Position numbers and translations under genes: made by a program. DNA of 64,000 bases from Aporhodopirellula rubra (lineage in GTDB: Bacteria > Planctomycetota > Planctomycetia > Pirellulales > Pirellulaceae), in assembly GCF_014192335.1 (NCBI RefSeq), contig NZ_JACHXU010000005.1, positions 62,001 through 126,000 on the forward strand, read 5' to 3'. The notes under the pieces were generated by a model. That model did no database searches and was not told the origin of the DNA. It saw only the letters and a program-made list of their open reading frames with translations. How positions within the stretch are numbered: position 1 is the stretch's first letter; each line of letters starts with the position of its first letter. Below, piece after piece: positions 47,658-56,980 of the stretch.

Positions 47658-49334
47658 ATGATCACGCCTCGTTACCTTCTCCCATTTGATTCGCGTCGGG
47701 CGATTCACCGATTCACCGACGTCCTCGTTATTGGTGGGGGATTGGCGGGTCTCCGGGCAGCCAACGCCGTTGAACCGAACCTCTCAGTGCTCGTCGTGAC
47801 GAAGGATCACTTGCGGGAATCCAACAGCAACTACGCCCAAGGCGGGATCGCCGGAGTGCTCGACCCCGAAGACTGCTTCGACGACCACATCCGCGACACG
47901 CTGATTGCGGGCGCCAACCTGTGTGACCGAGACGTCGTCGACCGTGTCATCCGAGAAGGACCGCGGCGGATCGAAGAACTCATCCGTTGGGGCACGCAGT
48001 TTGACACCAACGCCGGCGAACTCGCCCTCGGCCGGGAAGGCGGGCACTCCCACGAACGGATCGTCCACGCGATGGGTGATGCGACGGGACGTGAGGTCAT
48101 GCGAGCGGTCATCGACCGTAGTCGCGAGGCGCCGAACATCGATATCTGGGAAAACGCCTTCACCGTGGACCTGCTGACGCTCGAAGGACGATGCCGAGGC
48201 GCCGTGATCGTTGGACAAAACGAACGTCCCACGATGGTGTGGGCGAAAGAAACCATCCTCTGCACCGGAGGCGTCGGGCAAGTCTTCCGCGAATCAACCA
48301 ATCCGTCCGTGGCAACCGGCGACGGAACCTCGATCGCCTATCGAGCCGGCGTCGAACTGCGTGACATGGAATTCATCCAGTTTCACCCGACGGTGCTGTA
48401 TATCGCAGGGTCGTCGCGATCGCTGATCACCGAAGCGGTGCGTGGTGAAGGCGCTCACCTGCTCGATTCGCACGGCGATCGGTTCATGCCTAACTACGAC
48501 GACCGCGCCGAACTCGCCCCTCGCGATATCGTGAGCCAATCGATCGTCAGCCAAATGAGCGTGACGTCGCACCCGTGCGTGTATCTCAGCCTCGCTCATC
48601 TCGATCCGAAACTCGTTCTCAGCCGTTTTCCCGGCATCGCGGAAACGTGCAAACAGTTCGGCCTGGACATCACGACCGATCGCATCCCGGTGCGTCCTGG
48701 GGCTCACTACATGATCGGCGGTGTGACCGTCGATAGCCAAGGACGCACGAGCCTTCCGGGATTATGGGCCGCCGGCGAGGCCACCAGCTCCGGATTGCAC
48801 GGCGCCAACCGGTTGGCCAGCAACAGTTTGCTCGAGGGGCTCGTGTACGGAGCACACGCGGGCGAGGCCGCGAGCCGTGCCGCCGCGGAAGGACCGCATA
48901 AAATGATCGCCTACCGAATCCAACAAACCGCAAGGCAACAAACCCAATCGTTCGATATCGCGGACGTTCGCGTTTCACTCAAAAGCCTGATGGGACGACT
49001 CGTCGGGGTGCAGCGAGACGCCGAAGGACTGTCTCAAGCCAACGAACAGATTCGGTCGCTATCGGCGTACGTCATGTCGCATCAATTCGAAAGCGTCGAG
49101 GGCTGGGAACTGCAGAATCTATTGCTCACCGCATCCGCGATGACGTCTGCCGCTCTCGCCCGCCGGGAATCCCGGGGGGTTCACTTCCGCAGCGATTTCC
49201 CCGAAGTCGACAACGAAAACTGGCGGTGCCACCAAACCCAACAGATCGACGTCGACGGCGGCTACCCGCTCCGTGGCGAACTGATCACCCGGCCCACTTC
49301 CGACCACGTTGCCCCGCAATCGATGAACGACTAA
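47658..49334 (+). CDS. nadB: L-aspartate oxidase
   Basis: A 558-residue FAD enzyme that oxidises aspartate to iminoaspartate in the first step of NAD synthesis. It has the FAD-binding GGGLAGLRAA near residue 20, the NSNYAQGGIAGV block and DTLIAGANLCD typical of NadB, an active-site region with EFIQFHPT, PGAHYMIGGV, and the C-terminal FAD contact HGANRLASNSLLEG. These distinguish it from succinate dehydrogenase flavoproteins, and no sdh partner genes are adjacent. The ATG at 47658 (MITPRYLLPFD) is chosen; the frame is open from 47562, overlapping the divergent psd. Neither nadA nor nadC is in the window. Confidence 0.94.
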   Translation: MITPRYLLPFDSRRAIHRFTDVLVIGGGLAGLRAANAVEPNLSVLVVTKDHLRESNSNYAQGGIAGVLDPEDCFDDHIRDTLIAGANLCDRDVVDRVIREGPRRIEELIRWGTQFDTNAGELALGREGGHSHERIVHAMGDATGREVMRAVIDRSREAPNIDIWENAFTVDLLTLEGRCRGAVIVGQNERPTMVWAKETILCTGGVGQVFRESTNPSVATGDGTSIAYRAGVELRDMEFIQFHPTVLYIAGSSRSLITEAVRGEGAHLLDSHGDRFMPNYDDRAELAPRDIVSQSIVSQMSVTSHPCVYLSLAHLDPKLVLSRFPGIAETCKQFGLDITTDRIPVRPGAHYMIGGVTVDSQGRTSLPGLWAAGEATSSGLHGANRLASNSLLEGLVYGAHAGEAASRAAAEGPHKMIAYRIQQTARQQTQSFDIADVRVSLKSLMGRLVGVQRDAEGLSQANEQIRSLSAYVMSHQFESVEGWELQNLLLTASAMTSAALARRESRGVHFRSDFPEVDNENWRCHQTQQIDVDGGYPLRGELITRPTSDHVAPQSMND

Positions 49335-49397
49335 GTTTTTGAGTGCACTGCGTTTCTCTTCTTTTCAATTCGAAATCCCAACGTCAAACTTCCCAAC

Positions 49398-50276
49398 ATG
49401 GCTGCTCCACGCGTTCTCGTACTCCGCGCCCCCGGCACCAACTGTGATGTCGAAACCGCCCACGCGTTCGAGCTAGCCGGAGCGACGGCAGAGCGAATTC
49501 ACGTCGGACGGCTGACCGAAAACCCGGCCCTGCACAAACGTTATCAAATCCTCTGCATCCCCGGCGGATTCAGCTACGGAGACGACATCGCGGCGGGACG
49601 GATTCTCGCCACCCGGATGCGTCACCACCTCGACGAAATGATCCACCACTTCGTCGACAGCGGCGACAATCTCGTTCTCGGAATCTGCAACGGGATGCAA
49701 GTTCTCATGAGATTGGGCGTCCTGACCACCGGCGTAAAAACTCCCCAATTGGCCGAGGCTACCGCAGAAGACGCCGTGGCCAGCCCAAGCGACCAAAATT
49801 GGGGAAGCGAAACAAACACACCAGAATTCGAAATTCCTCCGGCGACCCTCACCTGGAACAACCACGGACGATTTGAAGATCGGTGGGTGCACCTCGCCGT
49901 CGACAAAACCCCGTGCGTTTTCCTGAAAGATATCGACCAAATGTATTTGCCGATGGCACATGCCGAAGGCAAATTCGTCGCTCGCGACGCCGACGCGTTG
50001 GAACAACTGCGAGCGGCCGGACGATTGGCGATTCGATATTGCGATACCGACGGCCAAATCCAATCCGAAACGTTGCCGTTTCCGATCAACCCCAACGGCG
50101 GTGATGCCAACGTGGCGGGCGTGTGCGACGCCTCAGGACGCGTCTTCGGATTGATGCCGCACCCCGAGCGTCACATCGATGCCACCCAGCATCCGTTCTG
50201 GACTCGACGCAAGGTTCAACCCGAACATGGCGACGGACTGCAAATGTTCCGCAACGCCGTGCAGTGGTTCGCGTAG
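49398..50276 (+). CDS. purQ: Phosphoribosylformylglycinamidine synthase glutaminase subunit
   Basis: A 292-residue class I glutamine amidotransferase that supplies ammonia to PurL. The nucleophile is C97 in GICNGMQVL, with H255 and E257 in MPHPERH. The N-terminal VLRAPGTNCD and PGGFSYGDDIAAG motifs are specific to PurQ. It is longer than common PurQ (~225), mainly through an insertion around residues 112-148 after the nucleophile and an extended C-terminus, features seen in larger PurQ forms. Its partner, the PurS-PurL fusion, is at 15119-18145. A methyltransferase gene begins at its stop (TAGTG). Confidence 0.95.
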   Translation: MAAPRVLVLRAPGTNCDVETAHAFELAGATAERIHVGRLTENPALHKRYQILCIPGGFSYGDDIAAGRILATRMRHHLDEMIHHFVDSGDNLVLGICNGMQVLMRLGVLTTGVKTPQLAEATAEDAVASPSDQNWGSETNTPEFEIPPATLTWNNHGRFEDRWVHLAVDKTPCVFLKDIDQMYLPMAHAEGKFVARDADALEQLRAAGRLAIRYCDTDGQIQSETLPFPINPNGGDANVAGVCDASGRVFGLMPHPERHIDATQHPFWTRRKVQPEHGDGLQMFRNAVQWFA

Positions 50277-51178
50277 TGCCCGACGCAGTCGATCCCAGCG
50301 AAACACGATTCGCGTTCGGCAAGAATTGGTCGGCGTTCTTAAAACAAGTCGACTCCCACCGAATCGAGCAAGCGGTTGCCTCCCTTCGAGGCCTCTTGCT
50401 GCTCGATCCTGACGAACCTGAACCGCTTTCAGGAAAACGCTTCCTCGATATCGGTTCGGGCAGCGGCCTGTTCTCGCTGGCTGCGATCTCTCTCGGTGCA
50501 ACGGCCGTCTCCGTCGATATCGACCGTGACAGCTTTGAATGCACCCGAACGCTACGCGATCAGTTCAACGCGTCCGTCAAGCCAAGCACAAAAGACACGC
50601 CTGACGCCTCCTGGGATGTCCATCATCTCTCCGTTCTGGATACGGCGGCAATGTCTTCATTGGGTTTGTTCGACGTCGTGTACAGTTGGGGCGTGCTGCA
50701 TCACACAGGCAAGATGACGCTCGCGATCGAAACCGCGTCTGCTCGCGTTGCAGCCGACGGATGGCTAGCGATCGCAATCTATAACGATCAGGGCGGAGCC
50801 AGTCGTCGATGGCATTTGATCAAACGAGGCTACCACGGCCTGCCGTCGACCCTACGCCCGATCTATGTCGCTGCGGTCGCAGGTGTCTACGAAACCAAAT
50901 TCGCGATCGCACGTTTGGCCCGAGGGCGCAATCCGCTGCCATTCTCCGATTGGCGGAGTAAACGTGACGATCGAGGCATGAGCGTCTGGCACGATTGGGT
51001 CGACTGGATCGGAGGCCTGCCGTTCGAAGTCGCCACCCCCGAGGCAATTATCCTGCCGCTCCGCCGTCGCGGCTTCGTGCTCGAAAACCTCCGGACAGTT
51101 GGCTCAGGGTGGGGATGCAACGAATTCGTATTTCGACGCGAAGCCTGCCCCACCGAAGACGCTCAAAACGCGAGCTAA
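50276..51178 (+). CDS. Class I SAM-dependent methyltransferase
   Basis: A ~300-residue methyltransferase. The SAM-binding motif is FLDIGSGSGLFSLAA (near residue 50), followed by an acidic strand-2 end (VSVDIDRDSF) and the post-motif segment DVVYSWGVLHHTGKM typical of class I enzymes acting on small molecules or lipids. The C-terminal third has conserved-looking WHDWVDWIGGLPFEVATPE, found in a group of methyltransferases of unknown substrate. The GTG at 50276, overlapping the purQ stop by one base, is chosen; a GTG at 50264 is an alternative. The earlier part of the open frame lies inside purQ and is rejected. The substrate is unknown. Confidence 0.87.
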   Translation: MPDAVDPSETRFAFGKNWSAFLKQVDSHRIEQAVASLRGLLLLDPDEPEPLSGKRFLDIGSGSGLFSLAAISLGATAVSVDIDRDSFECTRTLRDQFNASVKPSTKDTPDASWDVHHLSVLDTAAMSSLGLFDVVYSWGVLHHTGKMTLAIETASARVAADGWLAIAIYNDQGGASRRWHLIKRGYHGLPSTLRPIYVAAVAGVYETKFAIARLARGRNPLPFSDWRSKRDDRGMSVWHDWVDWIGGLPFEVATPEAIILPLRRRGFVLENLRTVGSGWGCNEFVFRREACPTEDAQNAS

Positions 51179-51190
51179 CTCGTCGCAGAA

Positions 51191-51241
51191 CGATCCGTAC
51201 GATCGCGGATCGCCGAAACGCAACTCTTGTTACGCTTCGGC
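51191..51241. terminator. Two small tandem hairpins between convergent genes
   Basis: CGATCCG (51191-51197) pairs with CGGATCG (51206-51212), and GCCGAA (51212-51217) pairs with TTCGGC (51236-51241). They lie between the ends of the methyltransferase gene and rho. No T-run is adjacent. Position and symmetry suggest a termination region, with modest confidence. Confidence 0.35.
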
Positions 51242-51254
51242 ACGTTGTCGGCGA

Positions 51255-52727
51255 CTAAGCGTCCGGAGGGATGCTCATCAGGAACTCGACGTTGTTCTGC
51301 GTCGTGGCGAGTTTCTTCGTCAGCGTCGTCATCGCATCGGTCGGCGACAACTCCGCGAGCGAACGCCGCAACGTTTGAATCCGGCGATACTCTTCATCGT
51401 CGAACAAGATCTCCTCCCGACGAGTGCCGCTGCGAGACAGGTCGATCGCTGGCCAAACGCGTCGTTGCACGAGGTCTTGATCGAGAACGATTTCCAAGTT
51501 TCCGGTACCTTTGAACTCCTCAAAGATCACGTCGTCCATGCGACTGCCGGTATCGACCAAGGCGGTCGCGAGGATCGTCAACGAACCTCCCTCTTCTACC
51601 TTGCGCGCCGAACCAAAGATCGCTTTCGGTTTCTGCATCGCACCGGCGTCGAGTCCTCCGGTCAGAATCTTGCCAGTGGCCGATTCGGTATCGCTGTTAA
51701 AGGCTCGAGCGAGGCGCGTGATCGAATCCAAAAAGATGACGACATCGGTTCCCGATTCGACCATCCGCTTTGCTTTCTCGACCACCATTTGCGCGACCTG
51801 GATATGCCGGGCCGGTGGCTCATCGAACGTGCTACTGATCACCTCACACTGGTGCGATTTGATTTCACGCTCCATCTCGGTAACTTCTTCAGGCCGCTCG
51901 TCGATCAGCAATACGAAGACGTACGCCTCCGGATAATTGGCCAACACGCCGTGGGCGAGTTGCTGCATCAGGATCGTTTTTCCCGCGCGCGGCGGGCTCA
52001 CGATCAGACCGCGTTGCCCGAAACCGATCGGGGTGAACAGATCAACGACGCGCGTGCTCATCTCCTTCGCCGAATGCTCCATCACGATTCGCGTGCGAGG
52101 ATGCAGCGGCGTGAGTTCGTCGAACGGAACTTGACGTCCACGACGCGACGGTTCGTGGTGGTTGATCGCTTCAATGCGCAGCAAAGCGAAGTAACGTTCG
52201 TTCTCTTTGGGCGGACGAATTTGCCCGGCGACGTGACTTCCGGTATGCAGCCCGAACCGACGAATTTGACTCGGTGAGACGTAGATATCGTCAGGGCACG
52301 AAAGGTAGTGGTACTGCGCACTTCGCAAGAACCCGAACCCGTCGGGCAGGATTTCGAGTGTGCCTTCACCGTACATCAATCCGTTGGCACTCATCTTCGC
52401 TTTGATCAAGCGAAACACCAGTTCCTGGCGAGCGAGGCCTCCGATGTCCTGCAGACCTTCTCGTTCGGCGAGGACGAGCAGATCCGGATGGGACATCTGC
52501 TGCAATTGCACGAGATTGATCGGGGACTCGTTTTCATCGGGATGCGGGATCCCAACACGACCTCCGGCTTTCGTAACCTCGCTGACAATTTCTTCGGGCA
52601 GCGACAACGGATCGCGTTCGGCATCGAGTTCACGAACGCGCTGATCGACAGCTTGGTCAGGGTGGCGCATGCGGCGAGGCCCACGACGAGAGTCGCGCGC
52701 CGACCTTGGCGGGGTGGGGGGTTCCAT
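51255..52727 (-). CDS. rho: Transcription termination factor Rho
   Basis: A 490-residue Rho ATPase/helicase. The N-terminal ~75 residues are Arg/Pro/Glu-rich and probably disordered. Next come the Rho N-terminal domain ([19 protein letters not shown], residues ~75-115) and the RNA-binding cold-shock-like domain ([15 protein letters not shown] near 125). The ATPase core has Walker A SPPRAGKT, the [14 protein letters not shown] segment, and Walker [17 protein letters not shown]. The C-terminus ends in the usual helical region. The ATG at 52727 ([11 protein letters not shown]) is used; the frame stays open to 52796. A stretch of long G-runs surrounds the start on the plus strand (52711-52750), so the transcript leader is C-rich, which may matter because rho is often autoregulated. 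Confidence 0.96.
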   Translation of the reverse strand: MEPPTPPRSARDSRRGPRRMRHPDQAVDQRVRELDAERDPLSLPEEIVSEVTKAGGRVGIPHPDENESPINLVQLQQMSHPDLLVLAEREGLQDIGGLARQELVFRLIKAKMSANGLMYGEGTLEILPDGFGFLRSAQYHYLSCPDDIYVSPSQIRRFGLHTGSHVAGQIRPPKENERYFALLRIEAINHHEPSRRGRQVPFDELTPLHPRTRIVMEHSAKEMSTRVVDLFTPIGFGQRGLIVSPPRAGKTILMQQLAHGVLANYPEAYVFVLLIDERPEEVTEMEREIKSHQCEVISSTFDEPPARHIQVAQMVVEKAKRMVESGTDVVIFLDSITRLARAFNSDTESATGKILTGGLDAGAMQKPKAIFGSARKVEEGGSLTILATALVDTGSRMDDVIFEEFKGTGNLEIVLDQDLVQRRVWPAIDLSRSGTRREEILFDDEEYRRIQTLRRSLAELSPTDAMTTLTKKLATTQNNVEFLMSIPPDA

Positions 52728-53291
52728 GATAAGGAGAACCGGTCGGGGAGGGGTGAGAAGAGAGGAGTCTGTCGACGTCTCGTTTAGATAAGACACGAGG
52801 AGTCGAGGAGGGGTTCAGCCGCTCCCTATGGAACGATGCGCTGAACAAACTCCTAGTGTAGCCAACTGGTACTCTATTGTCAGCCTTGATTCTTGATTGT
52901 CACCGGAGAGGATGCTGTTACGCCCTTGGGGGGGATTCGATGGTGTCTGATTGGCAAAGGACGCCGTTTGTGCGGAAAAATCCGCCGATATGAGAAGATA
53001 GGAAACCCAACTCGAGGATCCGGCTTCTAAGGTTTTTGGCGGATTTGCCGTTTCATCGCGTAATCCGACTAAGCCTGAGCCGACCTTGCGACCGATACTA
53101 CCGGTACAACCCGATATCCATACGACACCATCCGTGGTGGACACGGAGATTCGGGCAGATTCAAGCGACCCGCAGCCACGCGGGGAAGATTCGAACTCGT
53201 TAGATCCGTTGACGTTTTGGACGTTAGCGAGTCGATCGTGGTTGATTCTCAGGGCGCTGGCAGCAACTCCTAGCATGACGGTGGAATAACG
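52728..53291. other. Intergenic region between divergent rho and a membrane-protein gene
   Basis: About 560 bases that must hold promoters for rho (leftward) and the following gene (rightward). Features seen are C-rich rho leader sequence, a short hairpin GCGGA (52972-52976) / TCCGC (52981-52985) with loop AAAA, and a run of seven G near 52930. Short open frames here have non-protein-like composition. No promoter hexamers stood out. Confidence 0.4.
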
Positions 53292-54524
53292 ATGTCGGTA
53301 CGGAAGCTGACGACGAAATTGGCGATGTTGCTGGTATTGATAACCGGAGGCGTCAACGCATCGGCGAAAGATCACGATCTGCCGCCCGCAGACCCGTTCG
53401 CGTTTGATCCAGATTTTAATTGGTTCGAGCCGATCTATGATGCGGACATCCTGGACATGAAGCCTAAAAAGCGGGCTCATACCGGGTGGTTCTCTACGTA
53501 CGACCGGATCCATCTTTATGGATCACGGCCCGAACAGATAGACGACATCAACGACAGCAACAAGCTCGACGCTGGCGGTGGTCACCGTTACGAAATCGGC
53601 TACATGCGTCCCGATGAAGACACGGGTATGCTGTTCACCTTCCTCGAAAACTCGGCGGTCGGCCGGGACGGTTTGCGAGTCGATGCTCTCAACCGGATTA
53701 ACGATGAGGATTTGGACGGAGAGCCCGCCTTTGCACTCGGCGATAACCGCTTCGGCCTTCCCGTGTTCCCCGAAGACGGTAACGTCATCGGCTATTCGCG
53801 GCGATTCTATGAGGTCGGTTTGACTCTCAATGACATGAGCATGCGTAGCTATGAGTTGAGCAAAACTTGGCGTATGGAACCGTACCATTATGGCGGTATT
53901 CTCGAACCGATGCTCGGCCTGCGTGTTATCACTGCGGACGACTCCGGCTCGCTAAGCGTACTCAATCGACCACTCCAGGACGGTGTCGGTTTCGGTACCT
54001 CTCCGTATGTCGTTCCACTGCTCGGCGTCGAGTTTGAGAACACTGAAATCCTCGAACAAAGCATTGCCGAAATCGAGAACAACATTTACACCTTGCAAGC
54101 CGGCTTCCGCTACTTCAAGTATCAAGAGCGTTTTTGCTACTCAGCAGAGTTCCGCGGCTTCACCGGTATCAACTTGCAATGCTACCGCAGCCAACGACGT
54201 GAAACCACGGTTGTCTACGACGGCAACACCACTGGATCCGACGTTCTCTCGAACATCACCGTGACCAACGCGGCACAGTTCCTCGAGAACGAAGAGTTCA
54301 TGATCGGCTTCGACGCTCGTGCAGAGATCGGTTACCAACTCACCAAGATGATTAACGTACGCTGTGGTATGCAGTTGATCGACCTGGCAACCGGCGTGTG
54401 GCGTTCGAGCCGAAACTTGACCGAGCAAACCGGTGGGCTCTTGCAGCCAACGATCGACACCGGCGACCGAAATCAACACTACGTCGCCGTCGGCTACACG
54501 TTCGGTATCGAACTGAATCGTTAA
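53292..54524 (+). CDS. Predicted secreted or outer-membrane beta-barrel protein
   Basis: A 410-residue protein with a signal peptide (basic start, hydrophobic LAMLLVLITGG, likely cleavage after the Ala/Ser stretch near 25). The mature part is rich in alternating aromatic and polar residues and short strands (HRYEIGYMRP, RFYEVGLTLN, YTLQAGFRYFKYQERF, FDARAEIGYQL), and ends in an outer-membrane-like strand (YVAVGYTFGIELNR). It resembles surface proteins common in planctomycetes, but I do not assign a family firmly. A 13-base perfect hairpin follows the stop. It is divergent from rho and convergent with the next gene. Function unknown. Confidence 0.82.
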   Translation: MSVRKLTTKLAMLLVLITGGVNASAKDHDLPPADPFAFDPDFNWFEPIYDADILDMKPKKRAHTGWFSTYDRIHLYGSRPEQIDDINDSNKLDAGGGHRYEIGYMRPDEDTGMLFTFLENSAVGRDGLRVDALNRINDEDLDGEPAFALGDNRFGLPVFPEDGNVIGYSRRFYEVGLTLNDMSMRSYELSKTWRMEPYHYGGILEPMLGLRVITADDSGSLSVLNRPLQDGVGFGTSPYVVPLLGVEFENTEILEQSIAEIENNIYTLQAGFRYFKYQERFCYSAEFRGFTGINLQCYRSQRRETTVVYDGNTTGSDVLSNITVTNAAQFLENEEFMIGFDARAEIGYQLTKMINVRCGMQLIDLATGVWRSSRNLTEQTGGLLQPTIDTGDRNQHYVAVGYTFGIELNR

Positions 54525-54544
54525 GAATATTGGGCGGAGGAAAT

Positions 54545-54578
54545 CCATCGTCCGACCACGAAATGGGTCGGACGATGG
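54545..54578. terminator. Strong bidirectional terminator-type hairpin
   Basis: A perfect 13-base stem, CCATCGTCCGACC (54545-54557) and GGTCGGACGATGG (54566-54578), with an 8-base loop, lies between two convergent genes 21 bases after the upstream stop. It is the longest perfect inverted repeat noticed in the window. A T-run is lacking on either side, so the mechanism could be Rho-assisted or the hairpin could protect the 3' end. Confidence 0.6.
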
Positions 54579-54630
54579 AGACTCGATTTAGAACAGAATA
54601 CAATCGGTTTCGGAAAAACCATTCCACCGA

Positions 54631-55281
54631 TCAGCGATTGCTTCTCGCTCGCTTCGCCGTCAACAACAACAGACGGTTCTCATCTTGAAATTCGGTTACC
54701 GTCGCGGTGATCATCCAGTAGTCGTCTTCCGGGTCCTCTTCAATCGCCCGGGAAATTCGATCGAGCATCAAGTTCTCGATGACGACCATCGAATCAAATG
54801 CCGGTGCTGTCACAACCGCACGTGACATTTCAGCGCTGGGTTGGCCGAGCCCAGGTGCGACGGCTTCTCCATCGGTATCAGCCGGATTCGCATTTCGATG
54901 TCGTCCCAGCAGAGTGTCCTGATCGGGAAGAATCTCACGAGCGATCCCACCCTCGACCCATTCTGACTTACCCAGCTCAGTCGACCGGGTTTGGGATTCA
55001 ACCAAAAAACTCCATCGTTGCCCACGAACGACAAACCGACCTCGCAGCGGACCGACAAACGTTCCCTCTCGAAGAACGATCTGAATCGCACGTTTGGTCG
55101 GGGGTTTGCGTTCGCCGTCGGTTTCGCGTTCCCCGCGCAGCGAATCCCCACGCGAGGATTCCACGGCGCCCGCGAATTGCGCCATTGCTGTCCTGGTGCA
55201 GGCAAACGTTCCCACTGCCACACCGCCCGTCACGATACTCGCCGCGAGGACGAGACGCCGTAGAGTCTTGGACTTAACCAT
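54631..55281 (-). CDS. Secreted protein of unknown function
   Basis: A 216-residue protein with a basic N-terminus and hydrophobic signal (LRRLVLAASIVTGGVAVGTFA, likely cleaved after AMA). The mature part contains an Arg/Glu-rich linker, then a beta-like GTFVGPLRGRFVVRGQRWSFL segment, a middle low-complexity region and a helical C-terminus with EDPEDDYWMITATVTEF. I do not recognise a family. The ATG at 55281 overlaps the stop of the upstream small membrane-protein gene by 8 bases, so the two are translated as a unit. The function is unknown. Confidence 0.78.
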   Translation of the reverse strand: MVKSKTLRRLVLAASIVTGGVAVGTFACTRTAMAQFAGAVESSRGDSLRGERETDGERKPPTKRAIQIVLREGTFVGPLRGRFVVRGQRWSFLVESQTRSTELGKSEWVEGGIAREILPDQDTLLGRHRNANPADTDGEAVAPGLGQPSAEMSRAVVTAPAFDSMVVIENLMLDRISRAIEEDPEDDYWMITATVTEFQDENRLLLLTAKRARSNR

Positions 55282-55585
55282 TGCGAGGAATCGCCAGTGC
55301 ATGGAGACTGACGACACTGCCGACTGCAATCATTGCCAGCCCCAACCAACGCGGTGGATGCACCCGTTTGGTCGGCTTCGGATGCACCTGCATCAAGAAA
55401 GTGCTAAACGAATCACTCGGCGTTGGCGTGGCGTTGCGAGACATGTTCGCCAGAGCCCGCGTTGTCGGTTCATTCAAAACGAACGAATCGATCATGCGAA
55501 ACTGTGACCCCAGCAATACCAACAGCACTCCGATCAGAAAGTAGCGGTTGCGATTCATTTCCATTTTGAGAGTTCCAGCAAACAT
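55274..55585 (-). CDS. Small membrane protein
   Basis: A 103-residue protein with two hydrophobic segments, about residues 14-30 (YFLIGVLLVLLGSQF) and 80-97 (WLGLAMIAVGSVVSL), joined by a polar periplasmic or cytoplasmic stretch of ~50 residues. No family is recognised. The ATG at 55585 is used; in-frame Met codons at 55564 and 55558 are alternatives. Its stop overlaps the next gene's start by 8 bases, so both products may act together in the envelope. It is divergent from the NYN gene. Confidence 0.75.
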   Translation of the reverse strand: MFAGTLKMEMNRNRYFLIGVLLVLLGSQFRMIDSFVLNEPTTRALANMSRNATPTPSDSFSTFLMQVHPKPTKRVHPPRWLGLAMIAVGSVVSLHALAIPRNG

Positions 55586-55759
55586 GACGGGCGGTGGTCG
55601 ACTGCTTCACACACACGATTCTCATCGTCACCGCAGTGCAACGCTCCCCAATTTCGCATTACGAAGATGCTTTGTCACGATTCTTTGGATTGCTGTTATT
55701 ATGGCGGTTTCACCACAACGCTCGTTCGCAACACTTATTCGCCCTGGAGTCCGCGCGGC

Positions 55760-56353
55760 ATGTCGGTCGTCCTGCTGATCGACGGATACAACGTCATCGC
55801 GCCTGTTGCTGCGCCGGGGCGAGGCGGAACAAATGATTGGCTCGCGATCGAACGCCAACGATTGCTCGATCGACTCGTTGAGCATCTCGACGAAATCGTT
55901 CGACTTCGCACGACCGTCATCTTTGACGCCAAAGACGCACCGAACAATCTGCCCAGCCGCTACGACTATCACGGAATCGACGTGCAATTCGCGGTCGAAC
56001 ACACCGAAGCGGACGACCTGCTCGAACGTATCATCGGCGACCACCCCAACCCCAAGAGCCTGACCGTGGTGTCATCGGATCATCGCGTCCAGGCCGCCGC
56101 GCGCCGCCGACGAGCGGGAGCCTATGACTCAGACATTTGGCTCGATCGGCTGCTCGACGGCCACACCCTGCTGCAGCGATACCCCAAACCCAAACGGAAC
56201 GCCACATCATCGCCACCTACCCAAATCCCCTCGACCGAACTCCCTCGAAACACACCGCAAAGCAACCGAGAACGAGATCCTATCGACGATGAAATCAAAA
56301 ACCTGATCAGCGACGAGGCACTCGACGAGATGATTCGCCGACATCAGAAGTAA
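55760..56353 (+). CDS. YacP-like NYN domain protein
   Basis: A 197-residue protein with a PIN-like NYN nuclease domain of the YacP/Rae1 type. Visible family features are VVLLIDGYNVI at the very start, the TTVIFDAKDAP segment, the EADDLLERII motif and VVSSDHRVQAAARR, which supply the clustered acidic residues expected of a metal-dependent RNase. In Bacillus, YacP (Rae1) cleaves mRNA at the ribosome. The C-terminal ~60 residues form a Pro/Thr/Ser-rich linker and a short acidic helix. The ATG at 55760 is chosen because it places the first strand at the N-terminus. It stands alone on this strand. Confidence 0.85.
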   Translation: MSVVLLIDGYNVIAPVAAPGRGGTNDWLAIERQRLLDRLVEHLDEIVRLRTTVIFDAKDAPNNLPSRYDYHGIDVQFAVEHTEADDLLERIIGDHPNPKSLTVVSSDHRVQAAARRRRAGAYDSDIWLDRLLDGHTLLQRYPKPKRNATSSPPTQIPSTELPRNTPQSNRERDPIDDEIKNLISDEALDEMIRRHQK

Positions 56354-56492
56354 ACGTTCTTTCGGTTGAGCCTCGATCAAATCAGAAAATTGATGCCGTG
56401 ACGAGGTCCTGCGTTTCCGCGAAGTGCTGCATGACGGCATGTACCTCGACGAGGCTCAACACTCGGTGCACCCAATGGACCTCAACGGAAAA

Positions 56493-56966
56493 CTATTCCG
56501 GTGTCACAATCCAGAGGTTCACCGCCCCCGTGAGTCTTGGCAACAATCCGTCGCCGTGAATTTGAATTTCGAGTTCATTGTGATTTGACAACCGATCCGT
56601 CACATCGAATCTCATTGACTTCACGTGGTGGTCCGCATCATCAAAGAGAGACTGCGAATTCACTCGCACGTCCTCCAAGCGACCTGTCACCTCGCCCAGT
56701 TCCAATTCAACGCGTTCCCCCGATTCAATTCCGCTGGGACGATTGAATCGTCGGACGTAGCTAACACGCTGGACAATCGTCTCAGCAATCTCGCCAGACG
56801 ATGAAGAGCCATCGAGCGATCCCGCATCGTCACCGGAAAGATCCGGCACGTCGACCTGACTCGTGTTCTCTTCGTTCGGTCCCATCGACGACGCAGAGGT
56901 TACTGGCGCCGCAGACGAGTGATCGAGTCGAGTCCAGGGTTTCCGCAGTCGGATACGGTGTGCCAT
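56493..56966 (-). CDS. Hypothetical protein downstream of tatC
   Basis: A 157-residue protein beginning MAHRIRLRKPW, followed by a Ser/Asp/Glu-rich linker to about residue 60 and a compact beta-like C-terminal half: IVQRVSYVRRFNRP, RVELELGEVTG, LEIQIHGDGLL. The C-terminal part suggests a small beta-sandwich, but no family is recognised. The ATG at 56966, preceded by GAAAAG, is 14 bases after the tatC stop, so it is probably co-transcribed with tatC. A longer in-frame extension would overlap tatC and is rejected. Confidence 0.72.
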   Translation of the reverse strand: MAHRIRLRKPWTRLDHSSAAPVTSASSMGPNEENTSQVDVPDLSGDDAGSLDGSSSSGEIAETIVQRVSYVRRFNRPSGIESGERVELELGEVTGRLEDVRVNSQSLFDDADHHVKSMRFDVTDRLSNHNELEIQIHGDGLLPRLTGAVNLWIVTPE

Positions 56967-56980
56967 CTTTTCAAATCCGT

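Noticed and set aside
51099-52277. Plus-strand frame of 392 codons opposite rho
   Set aside because: Antisense shadow of a well-conserved Rho; its translation is Arg/His-rich and has no domain.
53160-53215. tRNA-like GATTCGAA word upstream of the outer-membrane protein gene
   Set aside because: No acceptor or anticodon stem could be paired around it.
52815-53513. Minus-strand frame of 232 codons between rho and the outer-membrane protein gene
   Set aside because: It overlaps the signal-peptide end of the plus-strand gene and has mixed low-complexity composition.
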